Below are positions 7,218 to 16,510 of a stretch of DNA of 64,000 bases, in pieces. A program made the translations under genes and the position numbers. Under the pieces are notes generated by a model, which saw nothing but the letters and a program-made list of their open reading frames with translations, searched no databases and had not been told where the DNA came from. Each line of letters begins with the position of its first letter. The stretch's first letter is position 1. Origin of the DNA: Solicola gregarius (lineage in GTDB: Bacteria; Actinomycetota; Actinomycetes; Propionibacteriales; Nocardioidaceae); contig NZ_CP094970.1 in the NCBI RefSeq assembly GCF_025790165.1, forward strand, positions 4,092,001 to 4,156,000, in the 5' to 3' direction.

Positions 7218-8039
7218 ATGCGCGCATGGATCAACGGCCGAGTTCTCGAGCGTACCGACGATCCGGCGGTGAGCATCCTCGACCACGGGATCACCGTCGG
7301 CGACGGTGCGTTCGAGACCGTTCAGATCGTCGACGGACAGCCGTTCGCGCTGACCAGGCATCTGGACCGGCTGATCCTGTCGGCGACGGGAATCGGCCTC
7401 GCGGCGCCGGACACCGATGCGATCCGCGCCGGTGCAAAGTCGGTCATTGCGGGCCAGGACCTCGCGTACGGGCTGTTGCGGATCACCGTGACCGCGGGCA
7501 TCGGGCCGCTGGGGTCCGGCCGGTTCGACGGCGAGCAGACGATCATCGTCGCGGCGCAGCCGGTCGAGCGCCCAGGGCCGTCGACAGCGGTGGTGACAGT
7601 TCCGTGGCCACGCAACGAGCGCGGCGCGTTGGCGGGGCTCAAGACGACGTCGTACGCCGAGAACGCGCTGTTGCTGTCGCGGGCGCGAGCCGAGGGTGCG
7701 TCGGAGGCGATCCTGCCGAACACGCTCGGCGAGCTCTGCGAGGGCACCGGCTGCAACGTGTTCTACGCGCTCGACGGCACGCTGGTCACCCCGACACTCG
7801 CCTCCGGCTGCCTGGCCGGCATCACGCGTGCGTTGGTGACCGAGTGGTGCGATGTGGTCGAGCGCGACGACACGATCGACGTGCTGCTCGCCGCCGACGA
7901 GGTGTTCGTGACCAGCTCGATCCGCGCCGTACTGCCCGTCCATTCGGTCGATCAGCGCCCGATAGAGGCGCCCGGGCCGATGACCCGCGACGTGCTCGAG
8001 ACCTGGGAACGCAAGACCGCCGAAGACGTCGACCCGTGA
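7218..8039 (+). CDS. Aminodeoxychorismate lyase / class IV aminotransferase
   Basis: PLP fold-type IV enzyme of 273 residues. The PLP lysine is K142 in LKTTSYAEN, and GDGAFETV near residue 28 is typical of PabC, which releases p-aminobenzoate for folate from aminodeoxychorismate. Branched-chain or D-amino-acid aminotransferases share the fold, and no pabA or pabB lies nearby, so the specific activity is probable, not proven. The mRNA is probably leaderless. It is flanked by the Gly tRNA (divergent) and a Val tRNA (downstream). Confidence 0.85.
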   Translation: MRAWINGRVLERTDDPAVSILDHGITVGDGAFETVQIVDGQPFALTRHLDRLILSATGIGLAAPDTDAIRAGAKSVIAGQDLAYGLLRITVTAGIGPLGSGRFDGEQTIIVAAQPVERPGPSTAVVTVPWPRNERGALAGLKTTSYAENALLLSRARAEGASEAILPNTLGELCEGTGCNVFYALDGTLVTPTLASGCLAGITRALVTEWCDVVERDDTIDVLLAADEVFVTSSIRAVLPVHSVDQRPIEAPGPMTRDVLETWERKTAEDVDP

Positions 8040-8081
8040 TGTCGCGGCCCTCGTGGCGTGCGTTAGGGTAGTCGCTGCTAA

Positions 8082-8153
8082 GGGCGATTGGCGCAGTGGT
8101 AGCGCGCTTCGTTCACACCGAAGAGGTCACTGGTTCGAACCCAGTATCGCCCA
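8082..8153 (+). tRNA. tRNA-Val (CAC)
   Basis: Acceptor GGGCGAT pairs with ATCGCCC plus discriminator A. The anticodon loop TTCACAC gives CAC. Its acceptor and D-arm sequence is the same as tRNA-Val(GAC) at 6851, so the two are recent paralogues on opposite strands. Confidence 0.97.
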
Positions 8154-8162
8154 CCCATGCCG

Positions 8163-8477
8163 TCACGGCGCTCCGTCCGAGCGCGTTCCACCCTCCCGTA
8201 CGCCGCGTACCGGCGCGGCGGCCGCAACCATCGCCACCACGACGATGACGACGATCAGAGCGGTCACTGCGATCACCTGCGAGGTGTGACCGGGCAGGCC
8301 TACGAGCGCGGCGATCCACGCGCACGCAGAGCCGCAGGAGTACAGCGCGATCCCGCCCGCGTGGAGCGGACGTGAGTCCTGCGTGCCACGAGCCGCCAAC
8401 TGTGCGAAGGCCAGCCCGAGCAGACCGCACGCGGCTCCCGTGCACAGGTACGCCACCCACATGACGTGGTCGAACAT
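8163..8477 (-). CDS. Small membrane protein, function unknown
   Basis: 104 residues with three probable transmembrane helices (about 8-28, 38-58 and 64-88), two or three Cys/Gly-rich turns and a charged cytoplasmic tail. No family recognised. Start ATG has GGTGAG upstream. It converges on the Val tRNA, 9 nt apart. Confidence 0.7.
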   Translation of the reverse strand: MFDHVMWVAYLCTGAACGLLGLAFAQLAARGTQDSRPLHAGGIALYSCGSACAWIAALVGLPGHTSQVIAVTALIVVIVVVAMVAAAAPVRGVREGGTRSDGAP

Positions 8478-8620
8478 CGGCTCACCCTTCGTCGTGTACG
8501 CGGCACGCTATCGCCGCACCTTCGATGCCGCGAGTTCGCGAGACGTCGGCGGAGTGCACGGATACCGGCGATGATTGACGCGGTGGCGGACCGAGCGGCC
8601 GTCGACCGCGGGAGGCGTAC

Positions 8621-9127
8621 ATGGCGAGGCTCAAGCACCTGGTGACCGGCCCGGTCGGTCGTACGCTCGGATCGCTGTTGTGTGCGCTGATCGTCCTCTA
8701 CGGCTTCCCGACGGACCTGGCCTTCCATCGCGACGTGGTCGGTCTGCTCGCCGTGGTGGCCGGCGCGATCGGACTCTCCTGGCTCGTCGTGGTCCAGATC
8801 CAGCGGATGACGTCGCCGAGCGGGAGGCCGAGTCGCCGGCTGGGCGGCGTCCTCAGTCTGATCGCGATCGCCACCTGCTTCTTCGCGCTGACGTACTTCC
8901 TGATCGAGGTCAACGCGCCGGCGGAGTTCGACGGTCTCCTCACCCGCACCGATGCGCTCTACTACTCGGTCGTCACGCTCGGCACGGTCGGGTACGGCGA
9001 CATCCACGCGGTCGGTCAGATCGCGCGGGTGGCGACGATCGTGCAGGTCGTGTTCAACCTGGTCGTGATCGGCGCCCTGCTGGCAGTGTCGTCGTCGTTG
9101 CTCGCCGATCGCCTGCGCCGTGAGTAG
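8621..9127 (+). CDS. Two-pore-helix potassium channel protein (Ion_trans_2 type)
   Basis: 168 residues with four hydrophobic segments. The last two flank a pore loop whose selectivity filter is TLGTVGYGD (about 119-127), the K+ channel signature. There is no RCK/TrkA-N or cyclic-nucleotide domain, so this is a bare pore module that would tetramerise in the cytoplasmic membrane. The gating signal cannot be read. ATG has GGGAGG upstream at 6 nt. Single gene, convergent with the RibD-like gene. Confidence 0.9.
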   Translation: MARLKHLVTGPVGRTLGSLLCALIVLYGFPTDLAFHRDVVGLLAVVAGAIGLSWLVVVQIQRMTSPSGRPSRRLGGVLSLIAIATCFFALTYFLIEVNAPAEFDGLLTRTDALYYSVVTLGTVGYGDIHAVGQIARVATIVQVVFNLVVIGALLAVSSSLLADRLRRE

Positions 9128-9148
9128 CGCAGCCCCCAGTGCAGGACA

Positions 9149-9727
9149 CTAGCTCCGCACCGCCTTGTACGTGAGCGCCGCGACACCGTCGTCGTACGTT
9201 GCGGCACTCCGCAGCTCGAGACCGTCGGCGCCGTCGACCTGGTCGTACCAGCACATCCCCTTCGACACCACGGGATAGACGAAGAAGCGGTACTCGTCGA
9301 CGAGGCCGAGGCGCACGAATGTCTGCGCCAGCGTGGCGCCACCGGAGAGGTGGATGTCGCCGCCGGGTTGTGCGGTCAGGTCGGTGGCGAACGCGCGGAT
9401 GTCATCGTCGTTGCGCACGCGAACGCCCTCTGTGTTGGTCCAACCGAGATCGCGCGAGTCGGCCGACGAGAACACGTACTTCTGGTACGCGCTCATCCGC
9501 CGCGCCATGCTCTGTTGCGGCGCCGACGCCCCGGGCTCGTCGCCGGCGCCCGGCCAGAACGCGGCCATCTCCTCGTACGTCCTCCGTCCGACCAGGATCG
9601 TGTCGAACGTCGAGTAGCCCCGGTCGATGGCCCAGTAGTGGTCGTCGCTGACGCCGGTCACCCAGGCGTCGGGGTCATCCAACCGCCCGTTCAGCGTGGT
9701 CATCATGGCCAGAATGATCTTGCGCAT
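9149..9727 (-). CDS. Dihydrofolate reductase-like (RibD C-terminal domain) protein
   Basis: 192 residues. Starts [19 protein letters not shown] and carries the NADPH-binding HLSGGATLAQTFV stretch followed by LVDEYRFFVYPVV, the usual pattern of the RibD_C/DHFR-like superfamily. These stand-alone proteins are NADPH-dependent reductases of mostly unknown substrate. True riboflavin RibD needs a deaminase domain, which is absent. The gene overlaps the 3' end of the AraC-type regulator by 53 nt on the same strand, so the two are co-expressed. Confidence 0.88.
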   Translation of the reverse strand: MRKIILAMMTTLNGRLDDPDAWVTGVSDDHYWAIDRGYSTFDTILVGRRTYEEMAAFWPGAGDEPGASAPQQSMARRMSAYQKYVFSSADSRDLGWTNTEGVRVRNDDDIRAFATDLTAQPGGDIHLSGGATLAQTFVRLGLVDEYRFFVYPVVSKGMCWYDQVDGADGLELRSAATYDDGVAALTYKAVRS

Positions 9728-10487
9728 CTCGTCGCCTCTCGAGCTCCGGAAGGGTGTCGAGAGCCAACGTAGGCGAGCTTTCGGACACGGTCTTGTACAG
9801 AACCGACAGTGGTCCGGACCGGCTCCGATCGCCCAGCAGCGCGGGCGTACGACCGATGTATGCGCGAAGCGAGCGGGTCAGATGCGGCTGGTCGTAGTAG
9901 CCGAGCTCGTACGCGACATCGGCCGGTCGACCGCCGTCGCGTAGGCGCGTCGCGGCCAGCCGAGCCCGCTCGATCTGGCGGACGCTCGCGTACGTCAGGC
10001 CCGTCCTGGCTTGGAAGCGGCGCTGCACGGTGCGCGCTGAGACCGTCGGGCGACCGCCGCGCAACACCTCGTCGACGAGCGGGTCGTGGGCGAGCAGGTC
10101 CTCGCCCACGAGGCGGTCGACCAGGGCCTCCGCATTCTCGTAGCTCGGTAGATGCCACGTTGTGCCCTTCCACCAGAACGCTCCGGCCGTCGCCGAGACC
10201 AGGTCCAGATCGCCGTTCACGAGCCGATGCACGGGGAGGTCGTGGAGGACGACGCCGAGGCGGAACCGGATACCGAGGAACGTTGCGTCCTGCGGTACGG
10301 GCGCCACCGTGCCGAACGTCTCCGGTCCCTGCACCGATACCTCGGTCCGACCTCGCTGCCGGCAGACGACAAGGGACCAATGACACGAGGCGATGGACGT
10401 GAACCGGTCGATGTCGCTGCTCGACGTACGCCAGACGCACTCGACGTAGGGAGAGTCGGACGGCCGGACGTCGAAGTCGAGGGGCAT
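9675..10487 (-). CDS. AraC-family transcriptional regulator
   Basis: 270 residues. The C-terminal half (about 165-250) contains the two helix-turn-helices of the family: [16 protein letters not shown], then [21 protein letters not shown]. The N-terminal half is a cupin-like sensor with no recognisable ligand. ATG at 10487 has GGAGGA upstream. The tail after the HTH runs into the RibD-like gene in another frame, an unusually long same-strand overlap of 53 nt. It probably regulates itself and its downstream partner. Divergent from thrS across 168 bp, in which I see only promoter-like sequence. Confidence 0.9.
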   Translation of the reverse strand: MPLDFDVRPSDSPYVECVWRTSSSDIDRFTSIASCHWSLVVCRQRGRTEVSVQGPETFGTVAPVPQDATFLGIRFRLGVVLHDLPVHRLVNGDLDLVSATAGAFWWKGTTWHLPSYENAEALVDRLVGEDLLAHDPLVDEVLRGGRPTVSARTVQRRFQARTGLTYASVRQIERARLAATRLRDGGRPADVAYELGYYDQPHLTRSLRAYIGRTPALLGDRSRSGPLSVLYKTVSESSPTLALDTLPELERRRDAQDHSGHDDHAERAVG

Positions 10488-10655
10488 GGTTCCTCCGCGG
10501 TGCGTCACCACAGCGTATCCGGGTCGACGGTCGGGCCGCCGATTCACAACGCGTGGACACGCGCAAACTCGGGTGCCGATAGCATCGGCACGTCGCTAAC
10601 GTGGCGGATACGGACCAGCATTCGCCGTCCGCCGAAACCATCCGAAGGAGTACCA

Positions 10656-12632
10656 GTGTCCGAGCTGAACGTCATCGTGATCGCCGCCGCCGAGCGAGCC
10701 GAGCGCACGGTGACGACGGGCACGAAGGCGTGGGAGCTGTTCGCCGACGACGCCGACATCATCGCGGCCCGCGTGGGCGACGACCTGCGCGACCTGTCCT
10801 ACGAGCTTGCGGACGGCGACCTCGTCGAGGGCATCGCGATCGACAGTCCCGACGGCCTGGACATCCTGCGTCACTCCGCTGCGCACGTGATGGCGCAGGC
10901 CGTCCAGGACCTCTACCCGGACGCCAAGCTGGGCATCGGCCCGCCGGTCGAGAACGGGTTCTACTACGACTTCGACGTCGACGAGCCCTTCCACCCCGAC
11001 GACCTTGCCGCCATCGAGACGAAGATGCGCAAGATCATCAAGGAGGGCCAGAGGTTCGCCCGCCGCGAGATCGCCGACGACGCCGCCCGCGGCGAGCTCG
11101 CCGACGAGCCGTACAAGCTCGAGCTGATCGGGCTCAAGAGCAACGCCGGTGAAGCAGCGGAGGGTGCCAGCGTCGAGGTCGGTGAGGGCGGCCTCACGAT
11201 GTACGACAACCTCAGACGCGACGGCGCCCTCGCGTGGACCGACCTGTGCCGTGGCCCGCACCTGCCGACCACCAAGCGCATCCCGGCGTTCAAGCTGATG
11301 CGAGTCGCCGCTGCGTACTGGCGTGGCGACGAGAAGAACGTGCAGCTGCAGCGCATCTACGGCACCGCCTGGCCGAGCAAGGACGCGCTCGCCGACTACC
11401 TGCACCGCCTCGAGGAGGCCGAGCGGCGCGACCACCGCAAGCTCGGGCGAGAGCTCGACCTGTTCAGCTTCCCCGACGAGCTGGGCTCCGGGCTGCCGGT
11501 GTTCCACCCCAAGGGTGGCGTGCTGAAGCGCGAGATGGAGGACTATGTCCGCCGCCGGCACATCGAAGAGGGCTTCGAGTACGTCGGTACGCCGCACATC
11601 ACCAAGGAGGGGCTGTTCGAGACCTCCGGGCACCTGTCGCACTTCGACCACGGCATGTACCCGCCGATGGAGCTCGAGGGCGCCAACTACCGCCTCAAGG
11701 CGATGAACTGCCCGATGCACAACCTGATCTACCGGTCACGCGGGCGGTCGTACCGCGAGCTGCCGCTGCGGCTGTTCGAGTTCGGCTCCGTCTACCGGTA
11801 CGAGAAGTCGGGCGTCGTACACGGTCTGACCCGAGTGCGCGGCATGACGCAGGACGACTCGCACTCGTACGTGACCGCCGAGCAGGCGCCCGACGAGATC
11901 AAGCATCTGCTCAACTTCGTACTCGGGTTGCTCAAGGACTTCGGGCTCGACGACTTCTACCTCGAGCTGTCGACTCGTGACGACAAGGGCAAGTTCATCG
12001 GCTCCGACGACCAGTGGGCGGCCGCGACGAAGGTGCTCGAGGACGTCGCGAAGGAGACCGGCCTCGAGCTCGTCCCCGACCCGGGCGGCGCCGCGTACTA
12101 CGGCCCGAAGATCTCGGTGCAGTGTCGCGACGCGATCGGGCGGTCGTGGCAGCTGTCGACGATCCAGTACGACTTCAACCAGCCAGAGCGGTTCGGGCTC
12201 GAGTACACCGCCGCCGACGGCTCGCACCAGCAGCCGGTGATGATCCACTCCGCCAAGTTCGGGTCGATCGAGCGGTTCATCGGTGTGCTCACCGAGCACT
12301 ATGCGGGCGCGTTCCCGCCATGGCTCGCGCCCGTGCAGGTCGTCGGCATCCCGATCGCCGAGCGGCACGTCGACTACCTGCATGACGTCGCCGCCAAGCT
12401 GCGTACGCGGGGCATCCGCGTCGAGATCGACGAGTCGGACGACCGGATGCAGAAGAAGATCCGCAACGCGCAGCTGCAGAAGGTGCCGTACATGCTGATC
12501 GCCGGCGACAAGGATGTCGACGCCGGCGCGGTGTCGTTCCGATACCTCTCCGGAGAGCAGGACAACGGGGTCGCGGTCGACGAGGCGGTCGAGCGGATCG
12601 CGACGGCCGTCGAGCAGCGGGCGTCGGCTTGA
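10656..12632 (+). CDS. thrS: Threonine-tRNA ligase
   Basis: 658 residues, normal length. TGS domain (about 1-65), the editing domain with the HSAAH zinc motif near 73, the class II core with MNCPMH and [16 protein letters not shown], and the C-terminal anticodon-binding domain. GTG at 10656 is chosen because AAGGAG lies 5 nt upstream. The longer in-frame extension would cover the AraC promoter and shows no conserved sequence. No T-box is visible. It leads an apparent operon with HIT, pgsA, patA and pimA, each coupled by an overlap. Confidence 0.97.
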   Translation: MSELNVIVIAAAERAERTVTTGTKAWELFADDADIIAARVGDDLRDLSYELADGDLVEGIAIDSPDGLDILRHSAAHVMAQAVQDLYPDAKLGIGPPVENGFYYDFDVDEPFHPDDLAAIETKMRKIIKEGQRFARREIADDAARGELADEPYKLELIGLKSNAGEAAEGASVEVGEGGLTMYDNLRRDGALAWTDLCRGPHLPTTKRIPAFKLMRVAAAYWRGDEKNVQLQRIYGTAWPSKDALADYLHRLEEAERRDHRKLGRELDLFSFPDELGSGLPVFHPKGGVLKREMEDYVRRRHIEEGFEYVGTPHITKEGLFETSGHLSHFDHGMYPPMELEGANYRLKAMNCPMHNLIYRSRGRSYRELPLRLFEFGSVYRYEKSGVVHGLTRVRGMTQDDSHSYVTAEQAPDEIKHLLNFVLGLLKDFGLDDFYLELSTRDDKGKFIGSDDQWAAATKVLEDVAKETGLELVPDPGGAAYYGPKISVQCRDAIGRSWQLSTIQYDFNQPERFGLEYTAADGSHQQPVMIHSAKFGSIERFIGVLTEHYAGAFPPWLAPVQVVGIPIAERHVDYLHDVAAKLRTRGIRVEIDESDDRMQKKIRNAQLQKVPYMLIAGDKDVDAGAVSFRYLSGEQDNGVAVDEAVERIATAVEQRASA

Positions 12633-13204
12633 GCGACGACCAGACATCACCGACCGACGATGCCCCCGAGCCCGATCTGGAGCATCGCGAGGGCATCGGT
12701 ACGCCCGACCGACTGCAGCGCCTCTGGACGCCGCACCGGATGGCGTACATCAAGGGGGCGTCGGAGGACGGTGCCGACGAGGGCTGCCCGTTCTGCCGCA
12801 TCCCGAAGCTGCCCGACGACGAGGGCCTGGTCCTCCACCGAGGGCGGGCGACCTACGCGGTGCTCAACCTGCACCCGTACAACCCCGGACACCTGATGGT
12901 GCTGCCGTACCGCCACGTCGCCGATCTCGAGGACCTCGACGACGACGAGTCTCGTGAGCTGACGACCCTTACCCAGCAGGCGATCCGGGCGATCAAGCGG
13001 GCATCGTCGCCACACGGGTTCAACGTGGGGCTCAACCTCGGTGGCGTCGCCGGAGGCTCGTTGTCCGAGCACCTGCACCAGCACGTCGTACCCCGGTGGT
13101 CCGGCGACGCGAACTTCATCACGATCACCGCGCAGACGAAGGTGATCCCGCAGCTACTGTCACAGACCCGCGACATCCTGGTGGAGGCCTGGCCCGATGC
13201 TTGA
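12629..13204 (+). CDS. HIT-domain nucleotide hydrolase/phosphorylase
   Basis: 191 residues, starting on a TTG that overlaps the thrS stop. The histidine triad [10 protein letters not shown] sits near residue 150 and a CPFC pair near 53 is followed by a His that may complete a zinc site. This fits the AP-4-A phosphorylase-like HIT branch often linked to thrS-pgsA in actinobacteria. It would cleave dinucleoside polyphosphates, possibly by-products of the synthetase. The exact substrate is inferred. It overlaps pgsA by 8 nt. Confidence 0.9.
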   Translation: MSDDQTSPTDDAPEPDLEHREGIGTPDRLQRLWTPHRMAYIKGASEDGADEGCPFCRIPKLPDDEGLVLHRGRATYAVLNLHPYNPGHLMVLPYRHVADLEDLDDDESRELTTLTQQAIRAIKRASSPHGFNVGLNLGGVAGGSLSEHLHQHVVPRWSGDANFITITAQTKVIPQLLSQTRDILVEAWPDA

Positions 13205-13802
13205 GCGTTTCCGGCAGTTCTTCACCGGCGTCTTCCGCCCGATCGCCGATCTGCTGCTGCGAATGGGCGTCAGCCCCAACACCGTGACGTTCGTCGGCAC
13301 GCTGGGCGTCTGCGGCGGCGCGCTCGGGTTCTTCCCGCGGGGGGAGCTGCTGATCGGCGTCCTCGTCATCACGGCGTTCGTGTTCTCCGACCTGATCGAC
13401 GGCTACATGGCCCGCTCGTCGGGCCAGACCAGCGTGTGGGGCTCGTTCCTCGACTCGACCCTCGACCGGGTCGGCGACGCGGCGGTGTTCGGCGGGCTGA
13501 CGCTCTGGTTCGCCTGGGGCGGCGACGACAAGGTGCTCGCCTGTGTCGCGCTGTGGTGCCTCGTAATGGGTGCGGTCACGTCGTACGCCCGCGCGAAGGC
13601 CGAAAGCCTCGGCATGGAGGCGAAGGGGGGCATCGCGGAGCGCTCCGACCGGCTCGTGCTGATCCTCGTCATGACGGGGTTGTCCGACATCTTCGACCTG
13701 CAGATCCTGCTGGCGATCGCCCTGTGGGTGCTGGCGGTCGCGAGCGCCGTCACCGTGGTCCAGCGCATGATCATGGTGCGTCGCCAAGCCCTGGCCGGAT
13801 GA
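13197..13802 (+). CDS. pgsA: Phosphatidylinositol phosphate synthase (CDP-alcohol phosphatidyltransferase)
   Basis: 201-residue membrane enzyme. The CDP-alcohol phosphotransferase motif D-x2-DG-x2-AR-x8-G-x3-D-x3-D is intact (from DLIDGYMARSSG to FLDSTLDRVGD), and about six hydrophobic helices surround it. In actinobacteria the enzyme makes phosphatidylinositol phosphate from CDP-diacylglycerol and inositol phosphate, the entry step to PI and the mannosides. The following patA and pimA strongly support this over phosphatidylglycerophosphate synthase. Confidence 0.93.
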   Translation: MLERFRQFFTGVFRPIADLLLRMGVSPNTVTFVGTLGVCGGALGFFPRGELLIGVLVITAFVFSDLIDGYMARSSGQTSVWGSFLDSTLDRVGDAAVFGGLTLWFAWGGDDKVLACVALWCLVMGAVTSYARAKAESLGMEAKGGIAERSDRLVLILVMTGLSDIFDLQILLAIALWVLAVASAVTVVQRMIMVRRQALAG

Positions 13803-14665
13803 GGACCGACTGGGCGTACCGGCTCGGCTGGACCGTCGCGTGCCGCGTGCCCGAGGCCGCCGTACGCCCGGCGCTCGACGCGGTCGCCGACCAGATCTGG
13901 CGTCGACGCGGCAAGGGCGTACGCCGGCTCGAGAGCAACCTCGCGCACGCGGTGGCGCCGTCGATCGCGGCCGACGAGAGGGCGATGCGCGAGCTGTCGC
14001 GTCGGGCGATGCGGTCGTACCTGCGCTACTGGGGCGAGGTGTTCCGGCTGTCGCGCTGGACGCGTGACGACATCTTCACGGGCGTCGAGGTCGAGAACTT
14101 CCACCTCCTGCGGGACGCTCACGGGGCCGGGCGAGGTGTCGTCGGGGCGCTGCCGCACATGGGCAACTGGGAGCTCGCCGGGGCGTGGTCGTGCGCGATG
14201 GGCATCCCGCTGACGGCCGTCGCCGAACGGCTGCAGCCGGAGAGCCTCTACCAGGACTTCGTCGACTTCCGCGAGAGCCTCGGCATGGAGATCGTCCCCA
14301 TCAACGGCGGCCCGCCGGTCGTACCGCTGCTGGCCGATCGGCTCGACGCGGGCGGCTTCGTCTGCCTGCTCGCCGACCGCGACCTCTCGCGCAACGGGAT
14401 CGAGGTGCAGCTGCTCGGCGCGCCCGCGCGCGTACCGCAGGGTCCGGCGTTGCTCGCCCGGCGCACCGGGTCGTTGTTGATCCCGATCACCAGCACGTAC
14501 GACGATGGGCTGATGAGGTTGCGGCTGCACGATCCGGTTCCCGAAGCCGACGTCTCGACAATGATGCAGGGCGTCGCCGACGCGTTCAGCGCGGCGATCC
14601 AAGCCCGGCCGGTCGACTGGCACATGTTGCAGAGGGTCTTCGCTGCGGACGTCGAGCGCCGATGA
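13799..14665 (+). CDS. patA: Phosphatidylinositol mannoside acyltransferase
   Basis: 288 residues of the LpxL/HtrB-like lysophospholipid acyltransferase fold. The catalytic H-x4-E lies in PHMGNWE (near residue 119), and CLLADRD and INGGPP motifs follow. It acylates the mannose of PIM1/PIM2 on the inner face of the membrane. The ATG overlaps the pgsA stop and the stop overlaps the pimA ATG (ATGA both times), so it lies within a tightly coupled lipid operon. Confidence 0.92.
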   Translation: MRTDWAYRLGWTVACRVPEAAVRPALDAVADQIWRRRGKGVRRLESNLAHAVAPSIAADERAMRELSRRAMRSYLRYWGEVFRLSRWTRDDIFTGVEVENFHLLRDAHGAGRGVVGALPHMGNWELAGAWSCAMGIPLTAVAERLQPESLYQDFVDFRESLGMEIVPINGGPPVVPLLADRLDAGGFVCLLADRDLSRNGIEVQLLGAPARVPQGPALLARRTGSLLIPITSTYDDGLMRLRLHDPVPEADVSTMMQGVADAFSAAIQARPVDWHMLQRVFAADVERR

Positions 14666-15768
14666 GGGTCGGCATGGTGTGCCCGTATTCGCTCGCCGTG
14701 CCCGGCGGAGTTCAGAACCACGTGCAGGACCTCACCGAGTCGTTGCTCGCCTCCGGTCACGAGGTGTCGGTGCTCGCTCCCGCAGACGACGAGAAGCCGA
14801 TACCTGGTCACGTGACCTCGGCCGGGCGGGCCGTGCCGGTGCGCTACAACGGCGCCGTCGCGCGGCTGGCGTTCGGCCCCGTCGCGATGCGGCGTACGCG
14901 ACGGTGGATGCGCGAGGGTGACTTCGACGTGCTCCACATCCACGAGCCGACGGTGCCGAGTGTCTCGCTGATCTCGCTCGGGATGTCCACCTGTCCGGTC
15001 GTCGCGACGACCCACAACGCCACGCCGAGACTCCGCGCGATGGCGATCTCCGAGCCGGTCCTGCGTCCGGCGCTGGAGAAGATCAGCGCGCGGATCGCGG
15101 TGTCCGAGCACGCGAAGCGGTTCATCGACGAGCACACCGGGGGCGAGGCCGTCATCATCCCGAACGGCCTCTACGCGGAGCGGTTCGCCGGGCCGCGGTC
15201 GACGGAGCCCGATGTGCGGACGATCGTCTTCCTCGGGCGCTACGACGAGCCGCGGAAGGGCCTGACGGTGCTCGTCGAGGCGCTGGACGCGATCGTCGCC
15301 GAGTGCGACCGCGTACGCCTCGTCATCGCGGGTGTCGGTCGCGAGGCAGACGCGCGGGCCCGTCTGCCTCGGCGGCTGGCTGAGCGCGTCCGGTTCGCGG
15401 GCCCGATCGATGATCACGAGAAGGCGGCACTGCTCCGCGGCGCCGACCTGTACGTCGCGCCGAACACCGGCGGCGAGAGCTTCGGAATCGTCCTGATCGA
15501 GGCGATGGCGGCGGGCGCTCCCGTCGTGGCGAGCGATCTGCCGGCGTTCGCGACCGTGCTCGAGCAGGGGCGTCTCGGGCGTCTGTTCCGCAACGGTGAC
15601 GCGGCGTCGCTCGCGCGTACGGTGCTCGACGTATTGGCAGACCCCGAGGCCGAGTCGCGCGCGAAGCTCGCGACCGACGCGGTCTGGAAGTACGACTGGA
15701 GCGTCGTCACCGGGTCGATCCTGCGCGTGTACGACGCTGTCGTCGGGCGGACGGGCGGTGCACCGTGA
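14662..15768 (+). CDS. pimA: Phosphatidylinositol alpha-mannosyltransferase
   Basis: GT4 glycosyltransferase of 368 residues that adds the first mannose from GDP-mannose to PI. N-terminal GGVQNHVQDL loop, two Rossmann domains and the C-terminal ESFGIVLIE (the EX7E motif) contacting the nucleotide sugar. There is no signal peptide, as expected for a peripheral inner-leaflet enzyme. Its position directly after patA matches the mycobacterial pgsA-Rv2611c-pimA order. Confidence 0.95.
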   Translation: MRVGMVCPYSLAVPGGVQNHVQDLTESLLASGHEVSVLAPADDEKPIPGHVTSAGRAVPVRYNGAVARLAFGPVAMRRTRRWMREGDFDVLHIHEPTVPSVSLISLGMSTCPVVATTHNATPRLRAMAISEPVLRPALEKISARIAVSEHAKRFIDEHTGGEAVIIPNGLYAERFAGPRSTEPDVRTIVFLGRYDEPRKGLTVLVEALDAIVAECDRVRLVIAGVGREADARARLPRRLAERVRFAGPIDDHEKAALLRGADLYVAPNTGGESFGIVLIEAMAAGAPVVASDLPAFATVLEQGRLGRLFRNGDAASLARTVLDVLADPEAESRAKLATDAVWKYDWSVVTGSILRVYDAVVGRTGGAP

Positions 15769-16343
15769 CCGTGTTGAGCTGGGTCCTGATCGCGATCCTC
15801 GTCGTCGGCCTGGTGGCGGTCTTCCTGTCGTGGACCGCCGGACGGCTCGACAGGATGCACATCAGGCTCACCACCGCGCACGCATCGCTCGACCGCCAGC
15901 TCATCGACCGCTCGTCGACCGTGCGTGACTTCGCCGTATCGGGCCTCGTCGATCCCGCCGCGACGCTGGTACTCGTGGAGGCCGCCGACAACGCCCGAGC
16001 GGCGCCCGGCGACGAGCGCGAGGACTCCGAGGGCGAGCTGTCGCGGTTGCTCCGCACGGTGCTCGGCCCGGCCGATGCGGCCGGTGACGTGTGGGAACGT
16101 GCCGACGCGCCACACCGTGAGCTGCTCGCCGACCTGGTCGCCTCGTGTGAGCGGGTCCGGTACGCCCATCGCTTCCACAACGACCTGGTGGAGCGTACGC
16201 AGGCGATGCGGCGACGCCCGGTCGTACGCCTGTGCCGGTTGGCGGGAAGGGCGCCGTGGCCGCAGCCGTTCGAGTTCGATGATGCGCCGCCCGACGGCCT
16301 GACCCGGCTCGTCGGGCAGGCGGCCTCGGGTCGCGCGGCCTGA
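15765..16343 (+). CDS. LemA-like membrane-anchored protein of the PIM operon
   Basis: 192 residues, one N-terminal transmembrane helix (about 5-26) and a long helical cytoplasmic domain. The segment [20 protein letters not shown] echoes the LemA YN-x2-V-x2-YN core but is degenerate. Coupled to pimA by an ATGA-type overlap. Function unknown. Location suggests a role in envelope lipid assembly. Last gene of the operon, followed by a strong hairpin. Confidence 0.8.
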   Translation: MTVLSWVLIAILVVGLVAVFLSWTAGRLDRMHIRLTTAHASLDRQLIDRSSTVRDFAVSGLVDPAATLVLVEAADNARAAPGDEREDSEGELSRLLRTVLGPADAAGDVWERADAPHRELLADLVASCERVRYAHRFHNDLVERTQAMRRRPVVRLCRLAGRAPWPQPFEFDDAPPDGLTRLVGQAASGRAA

Positions 16344-16352
16344 CCCGAACCA

Positions 16353-16428
16353 CCCGCCCCGTGGGCCGCACGTTGTGGTGGCGACATGCGGGCGTGTCGC
16401 GCGCGAACGTGCGGCCCACGGGGGCGGG
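16353..16428. terminator. Intrinsic-type hairpin after the PIM operon
   Basis: CCCGCCCCGTGGGCCGCACG pairs with the reverse complement at 16406-16428 (about 22 bp, one bulge). The spacer of 31 nt can form a further weak stem. No T-tract, as is common in actinobacteria. It separates the PIM operon from pdxS. Confidence 0.65.
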
Positions 16429-16510
16429 CCCTCCGCGTACGGATGCCGGCGCCGTGACCGTACGATGGACAGCAGATCGAACTGTCCCGCGAGCACACCG
16501 AGGAACACCA

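Noticed and set aside
6851-8153. tRNA cluster as integration site of a mobile element
   Set aside because: No integrase and no duplicated tRNA 3' end. The two Val tRNAs are full paralogues with different anticodons.
8571-8645. 24-codon ORF overlapping the potassium-channel start
   Set aside because: No ribosome site, and the channel gene has its own GGGAGG in the expected place.
10488-10655. T-box or threonine attenuator before thrS
   Set aside because: No T-box sequence and no Thr-rich peptide. Only about 70 nt from a TAACGT -10 candidate to the start.
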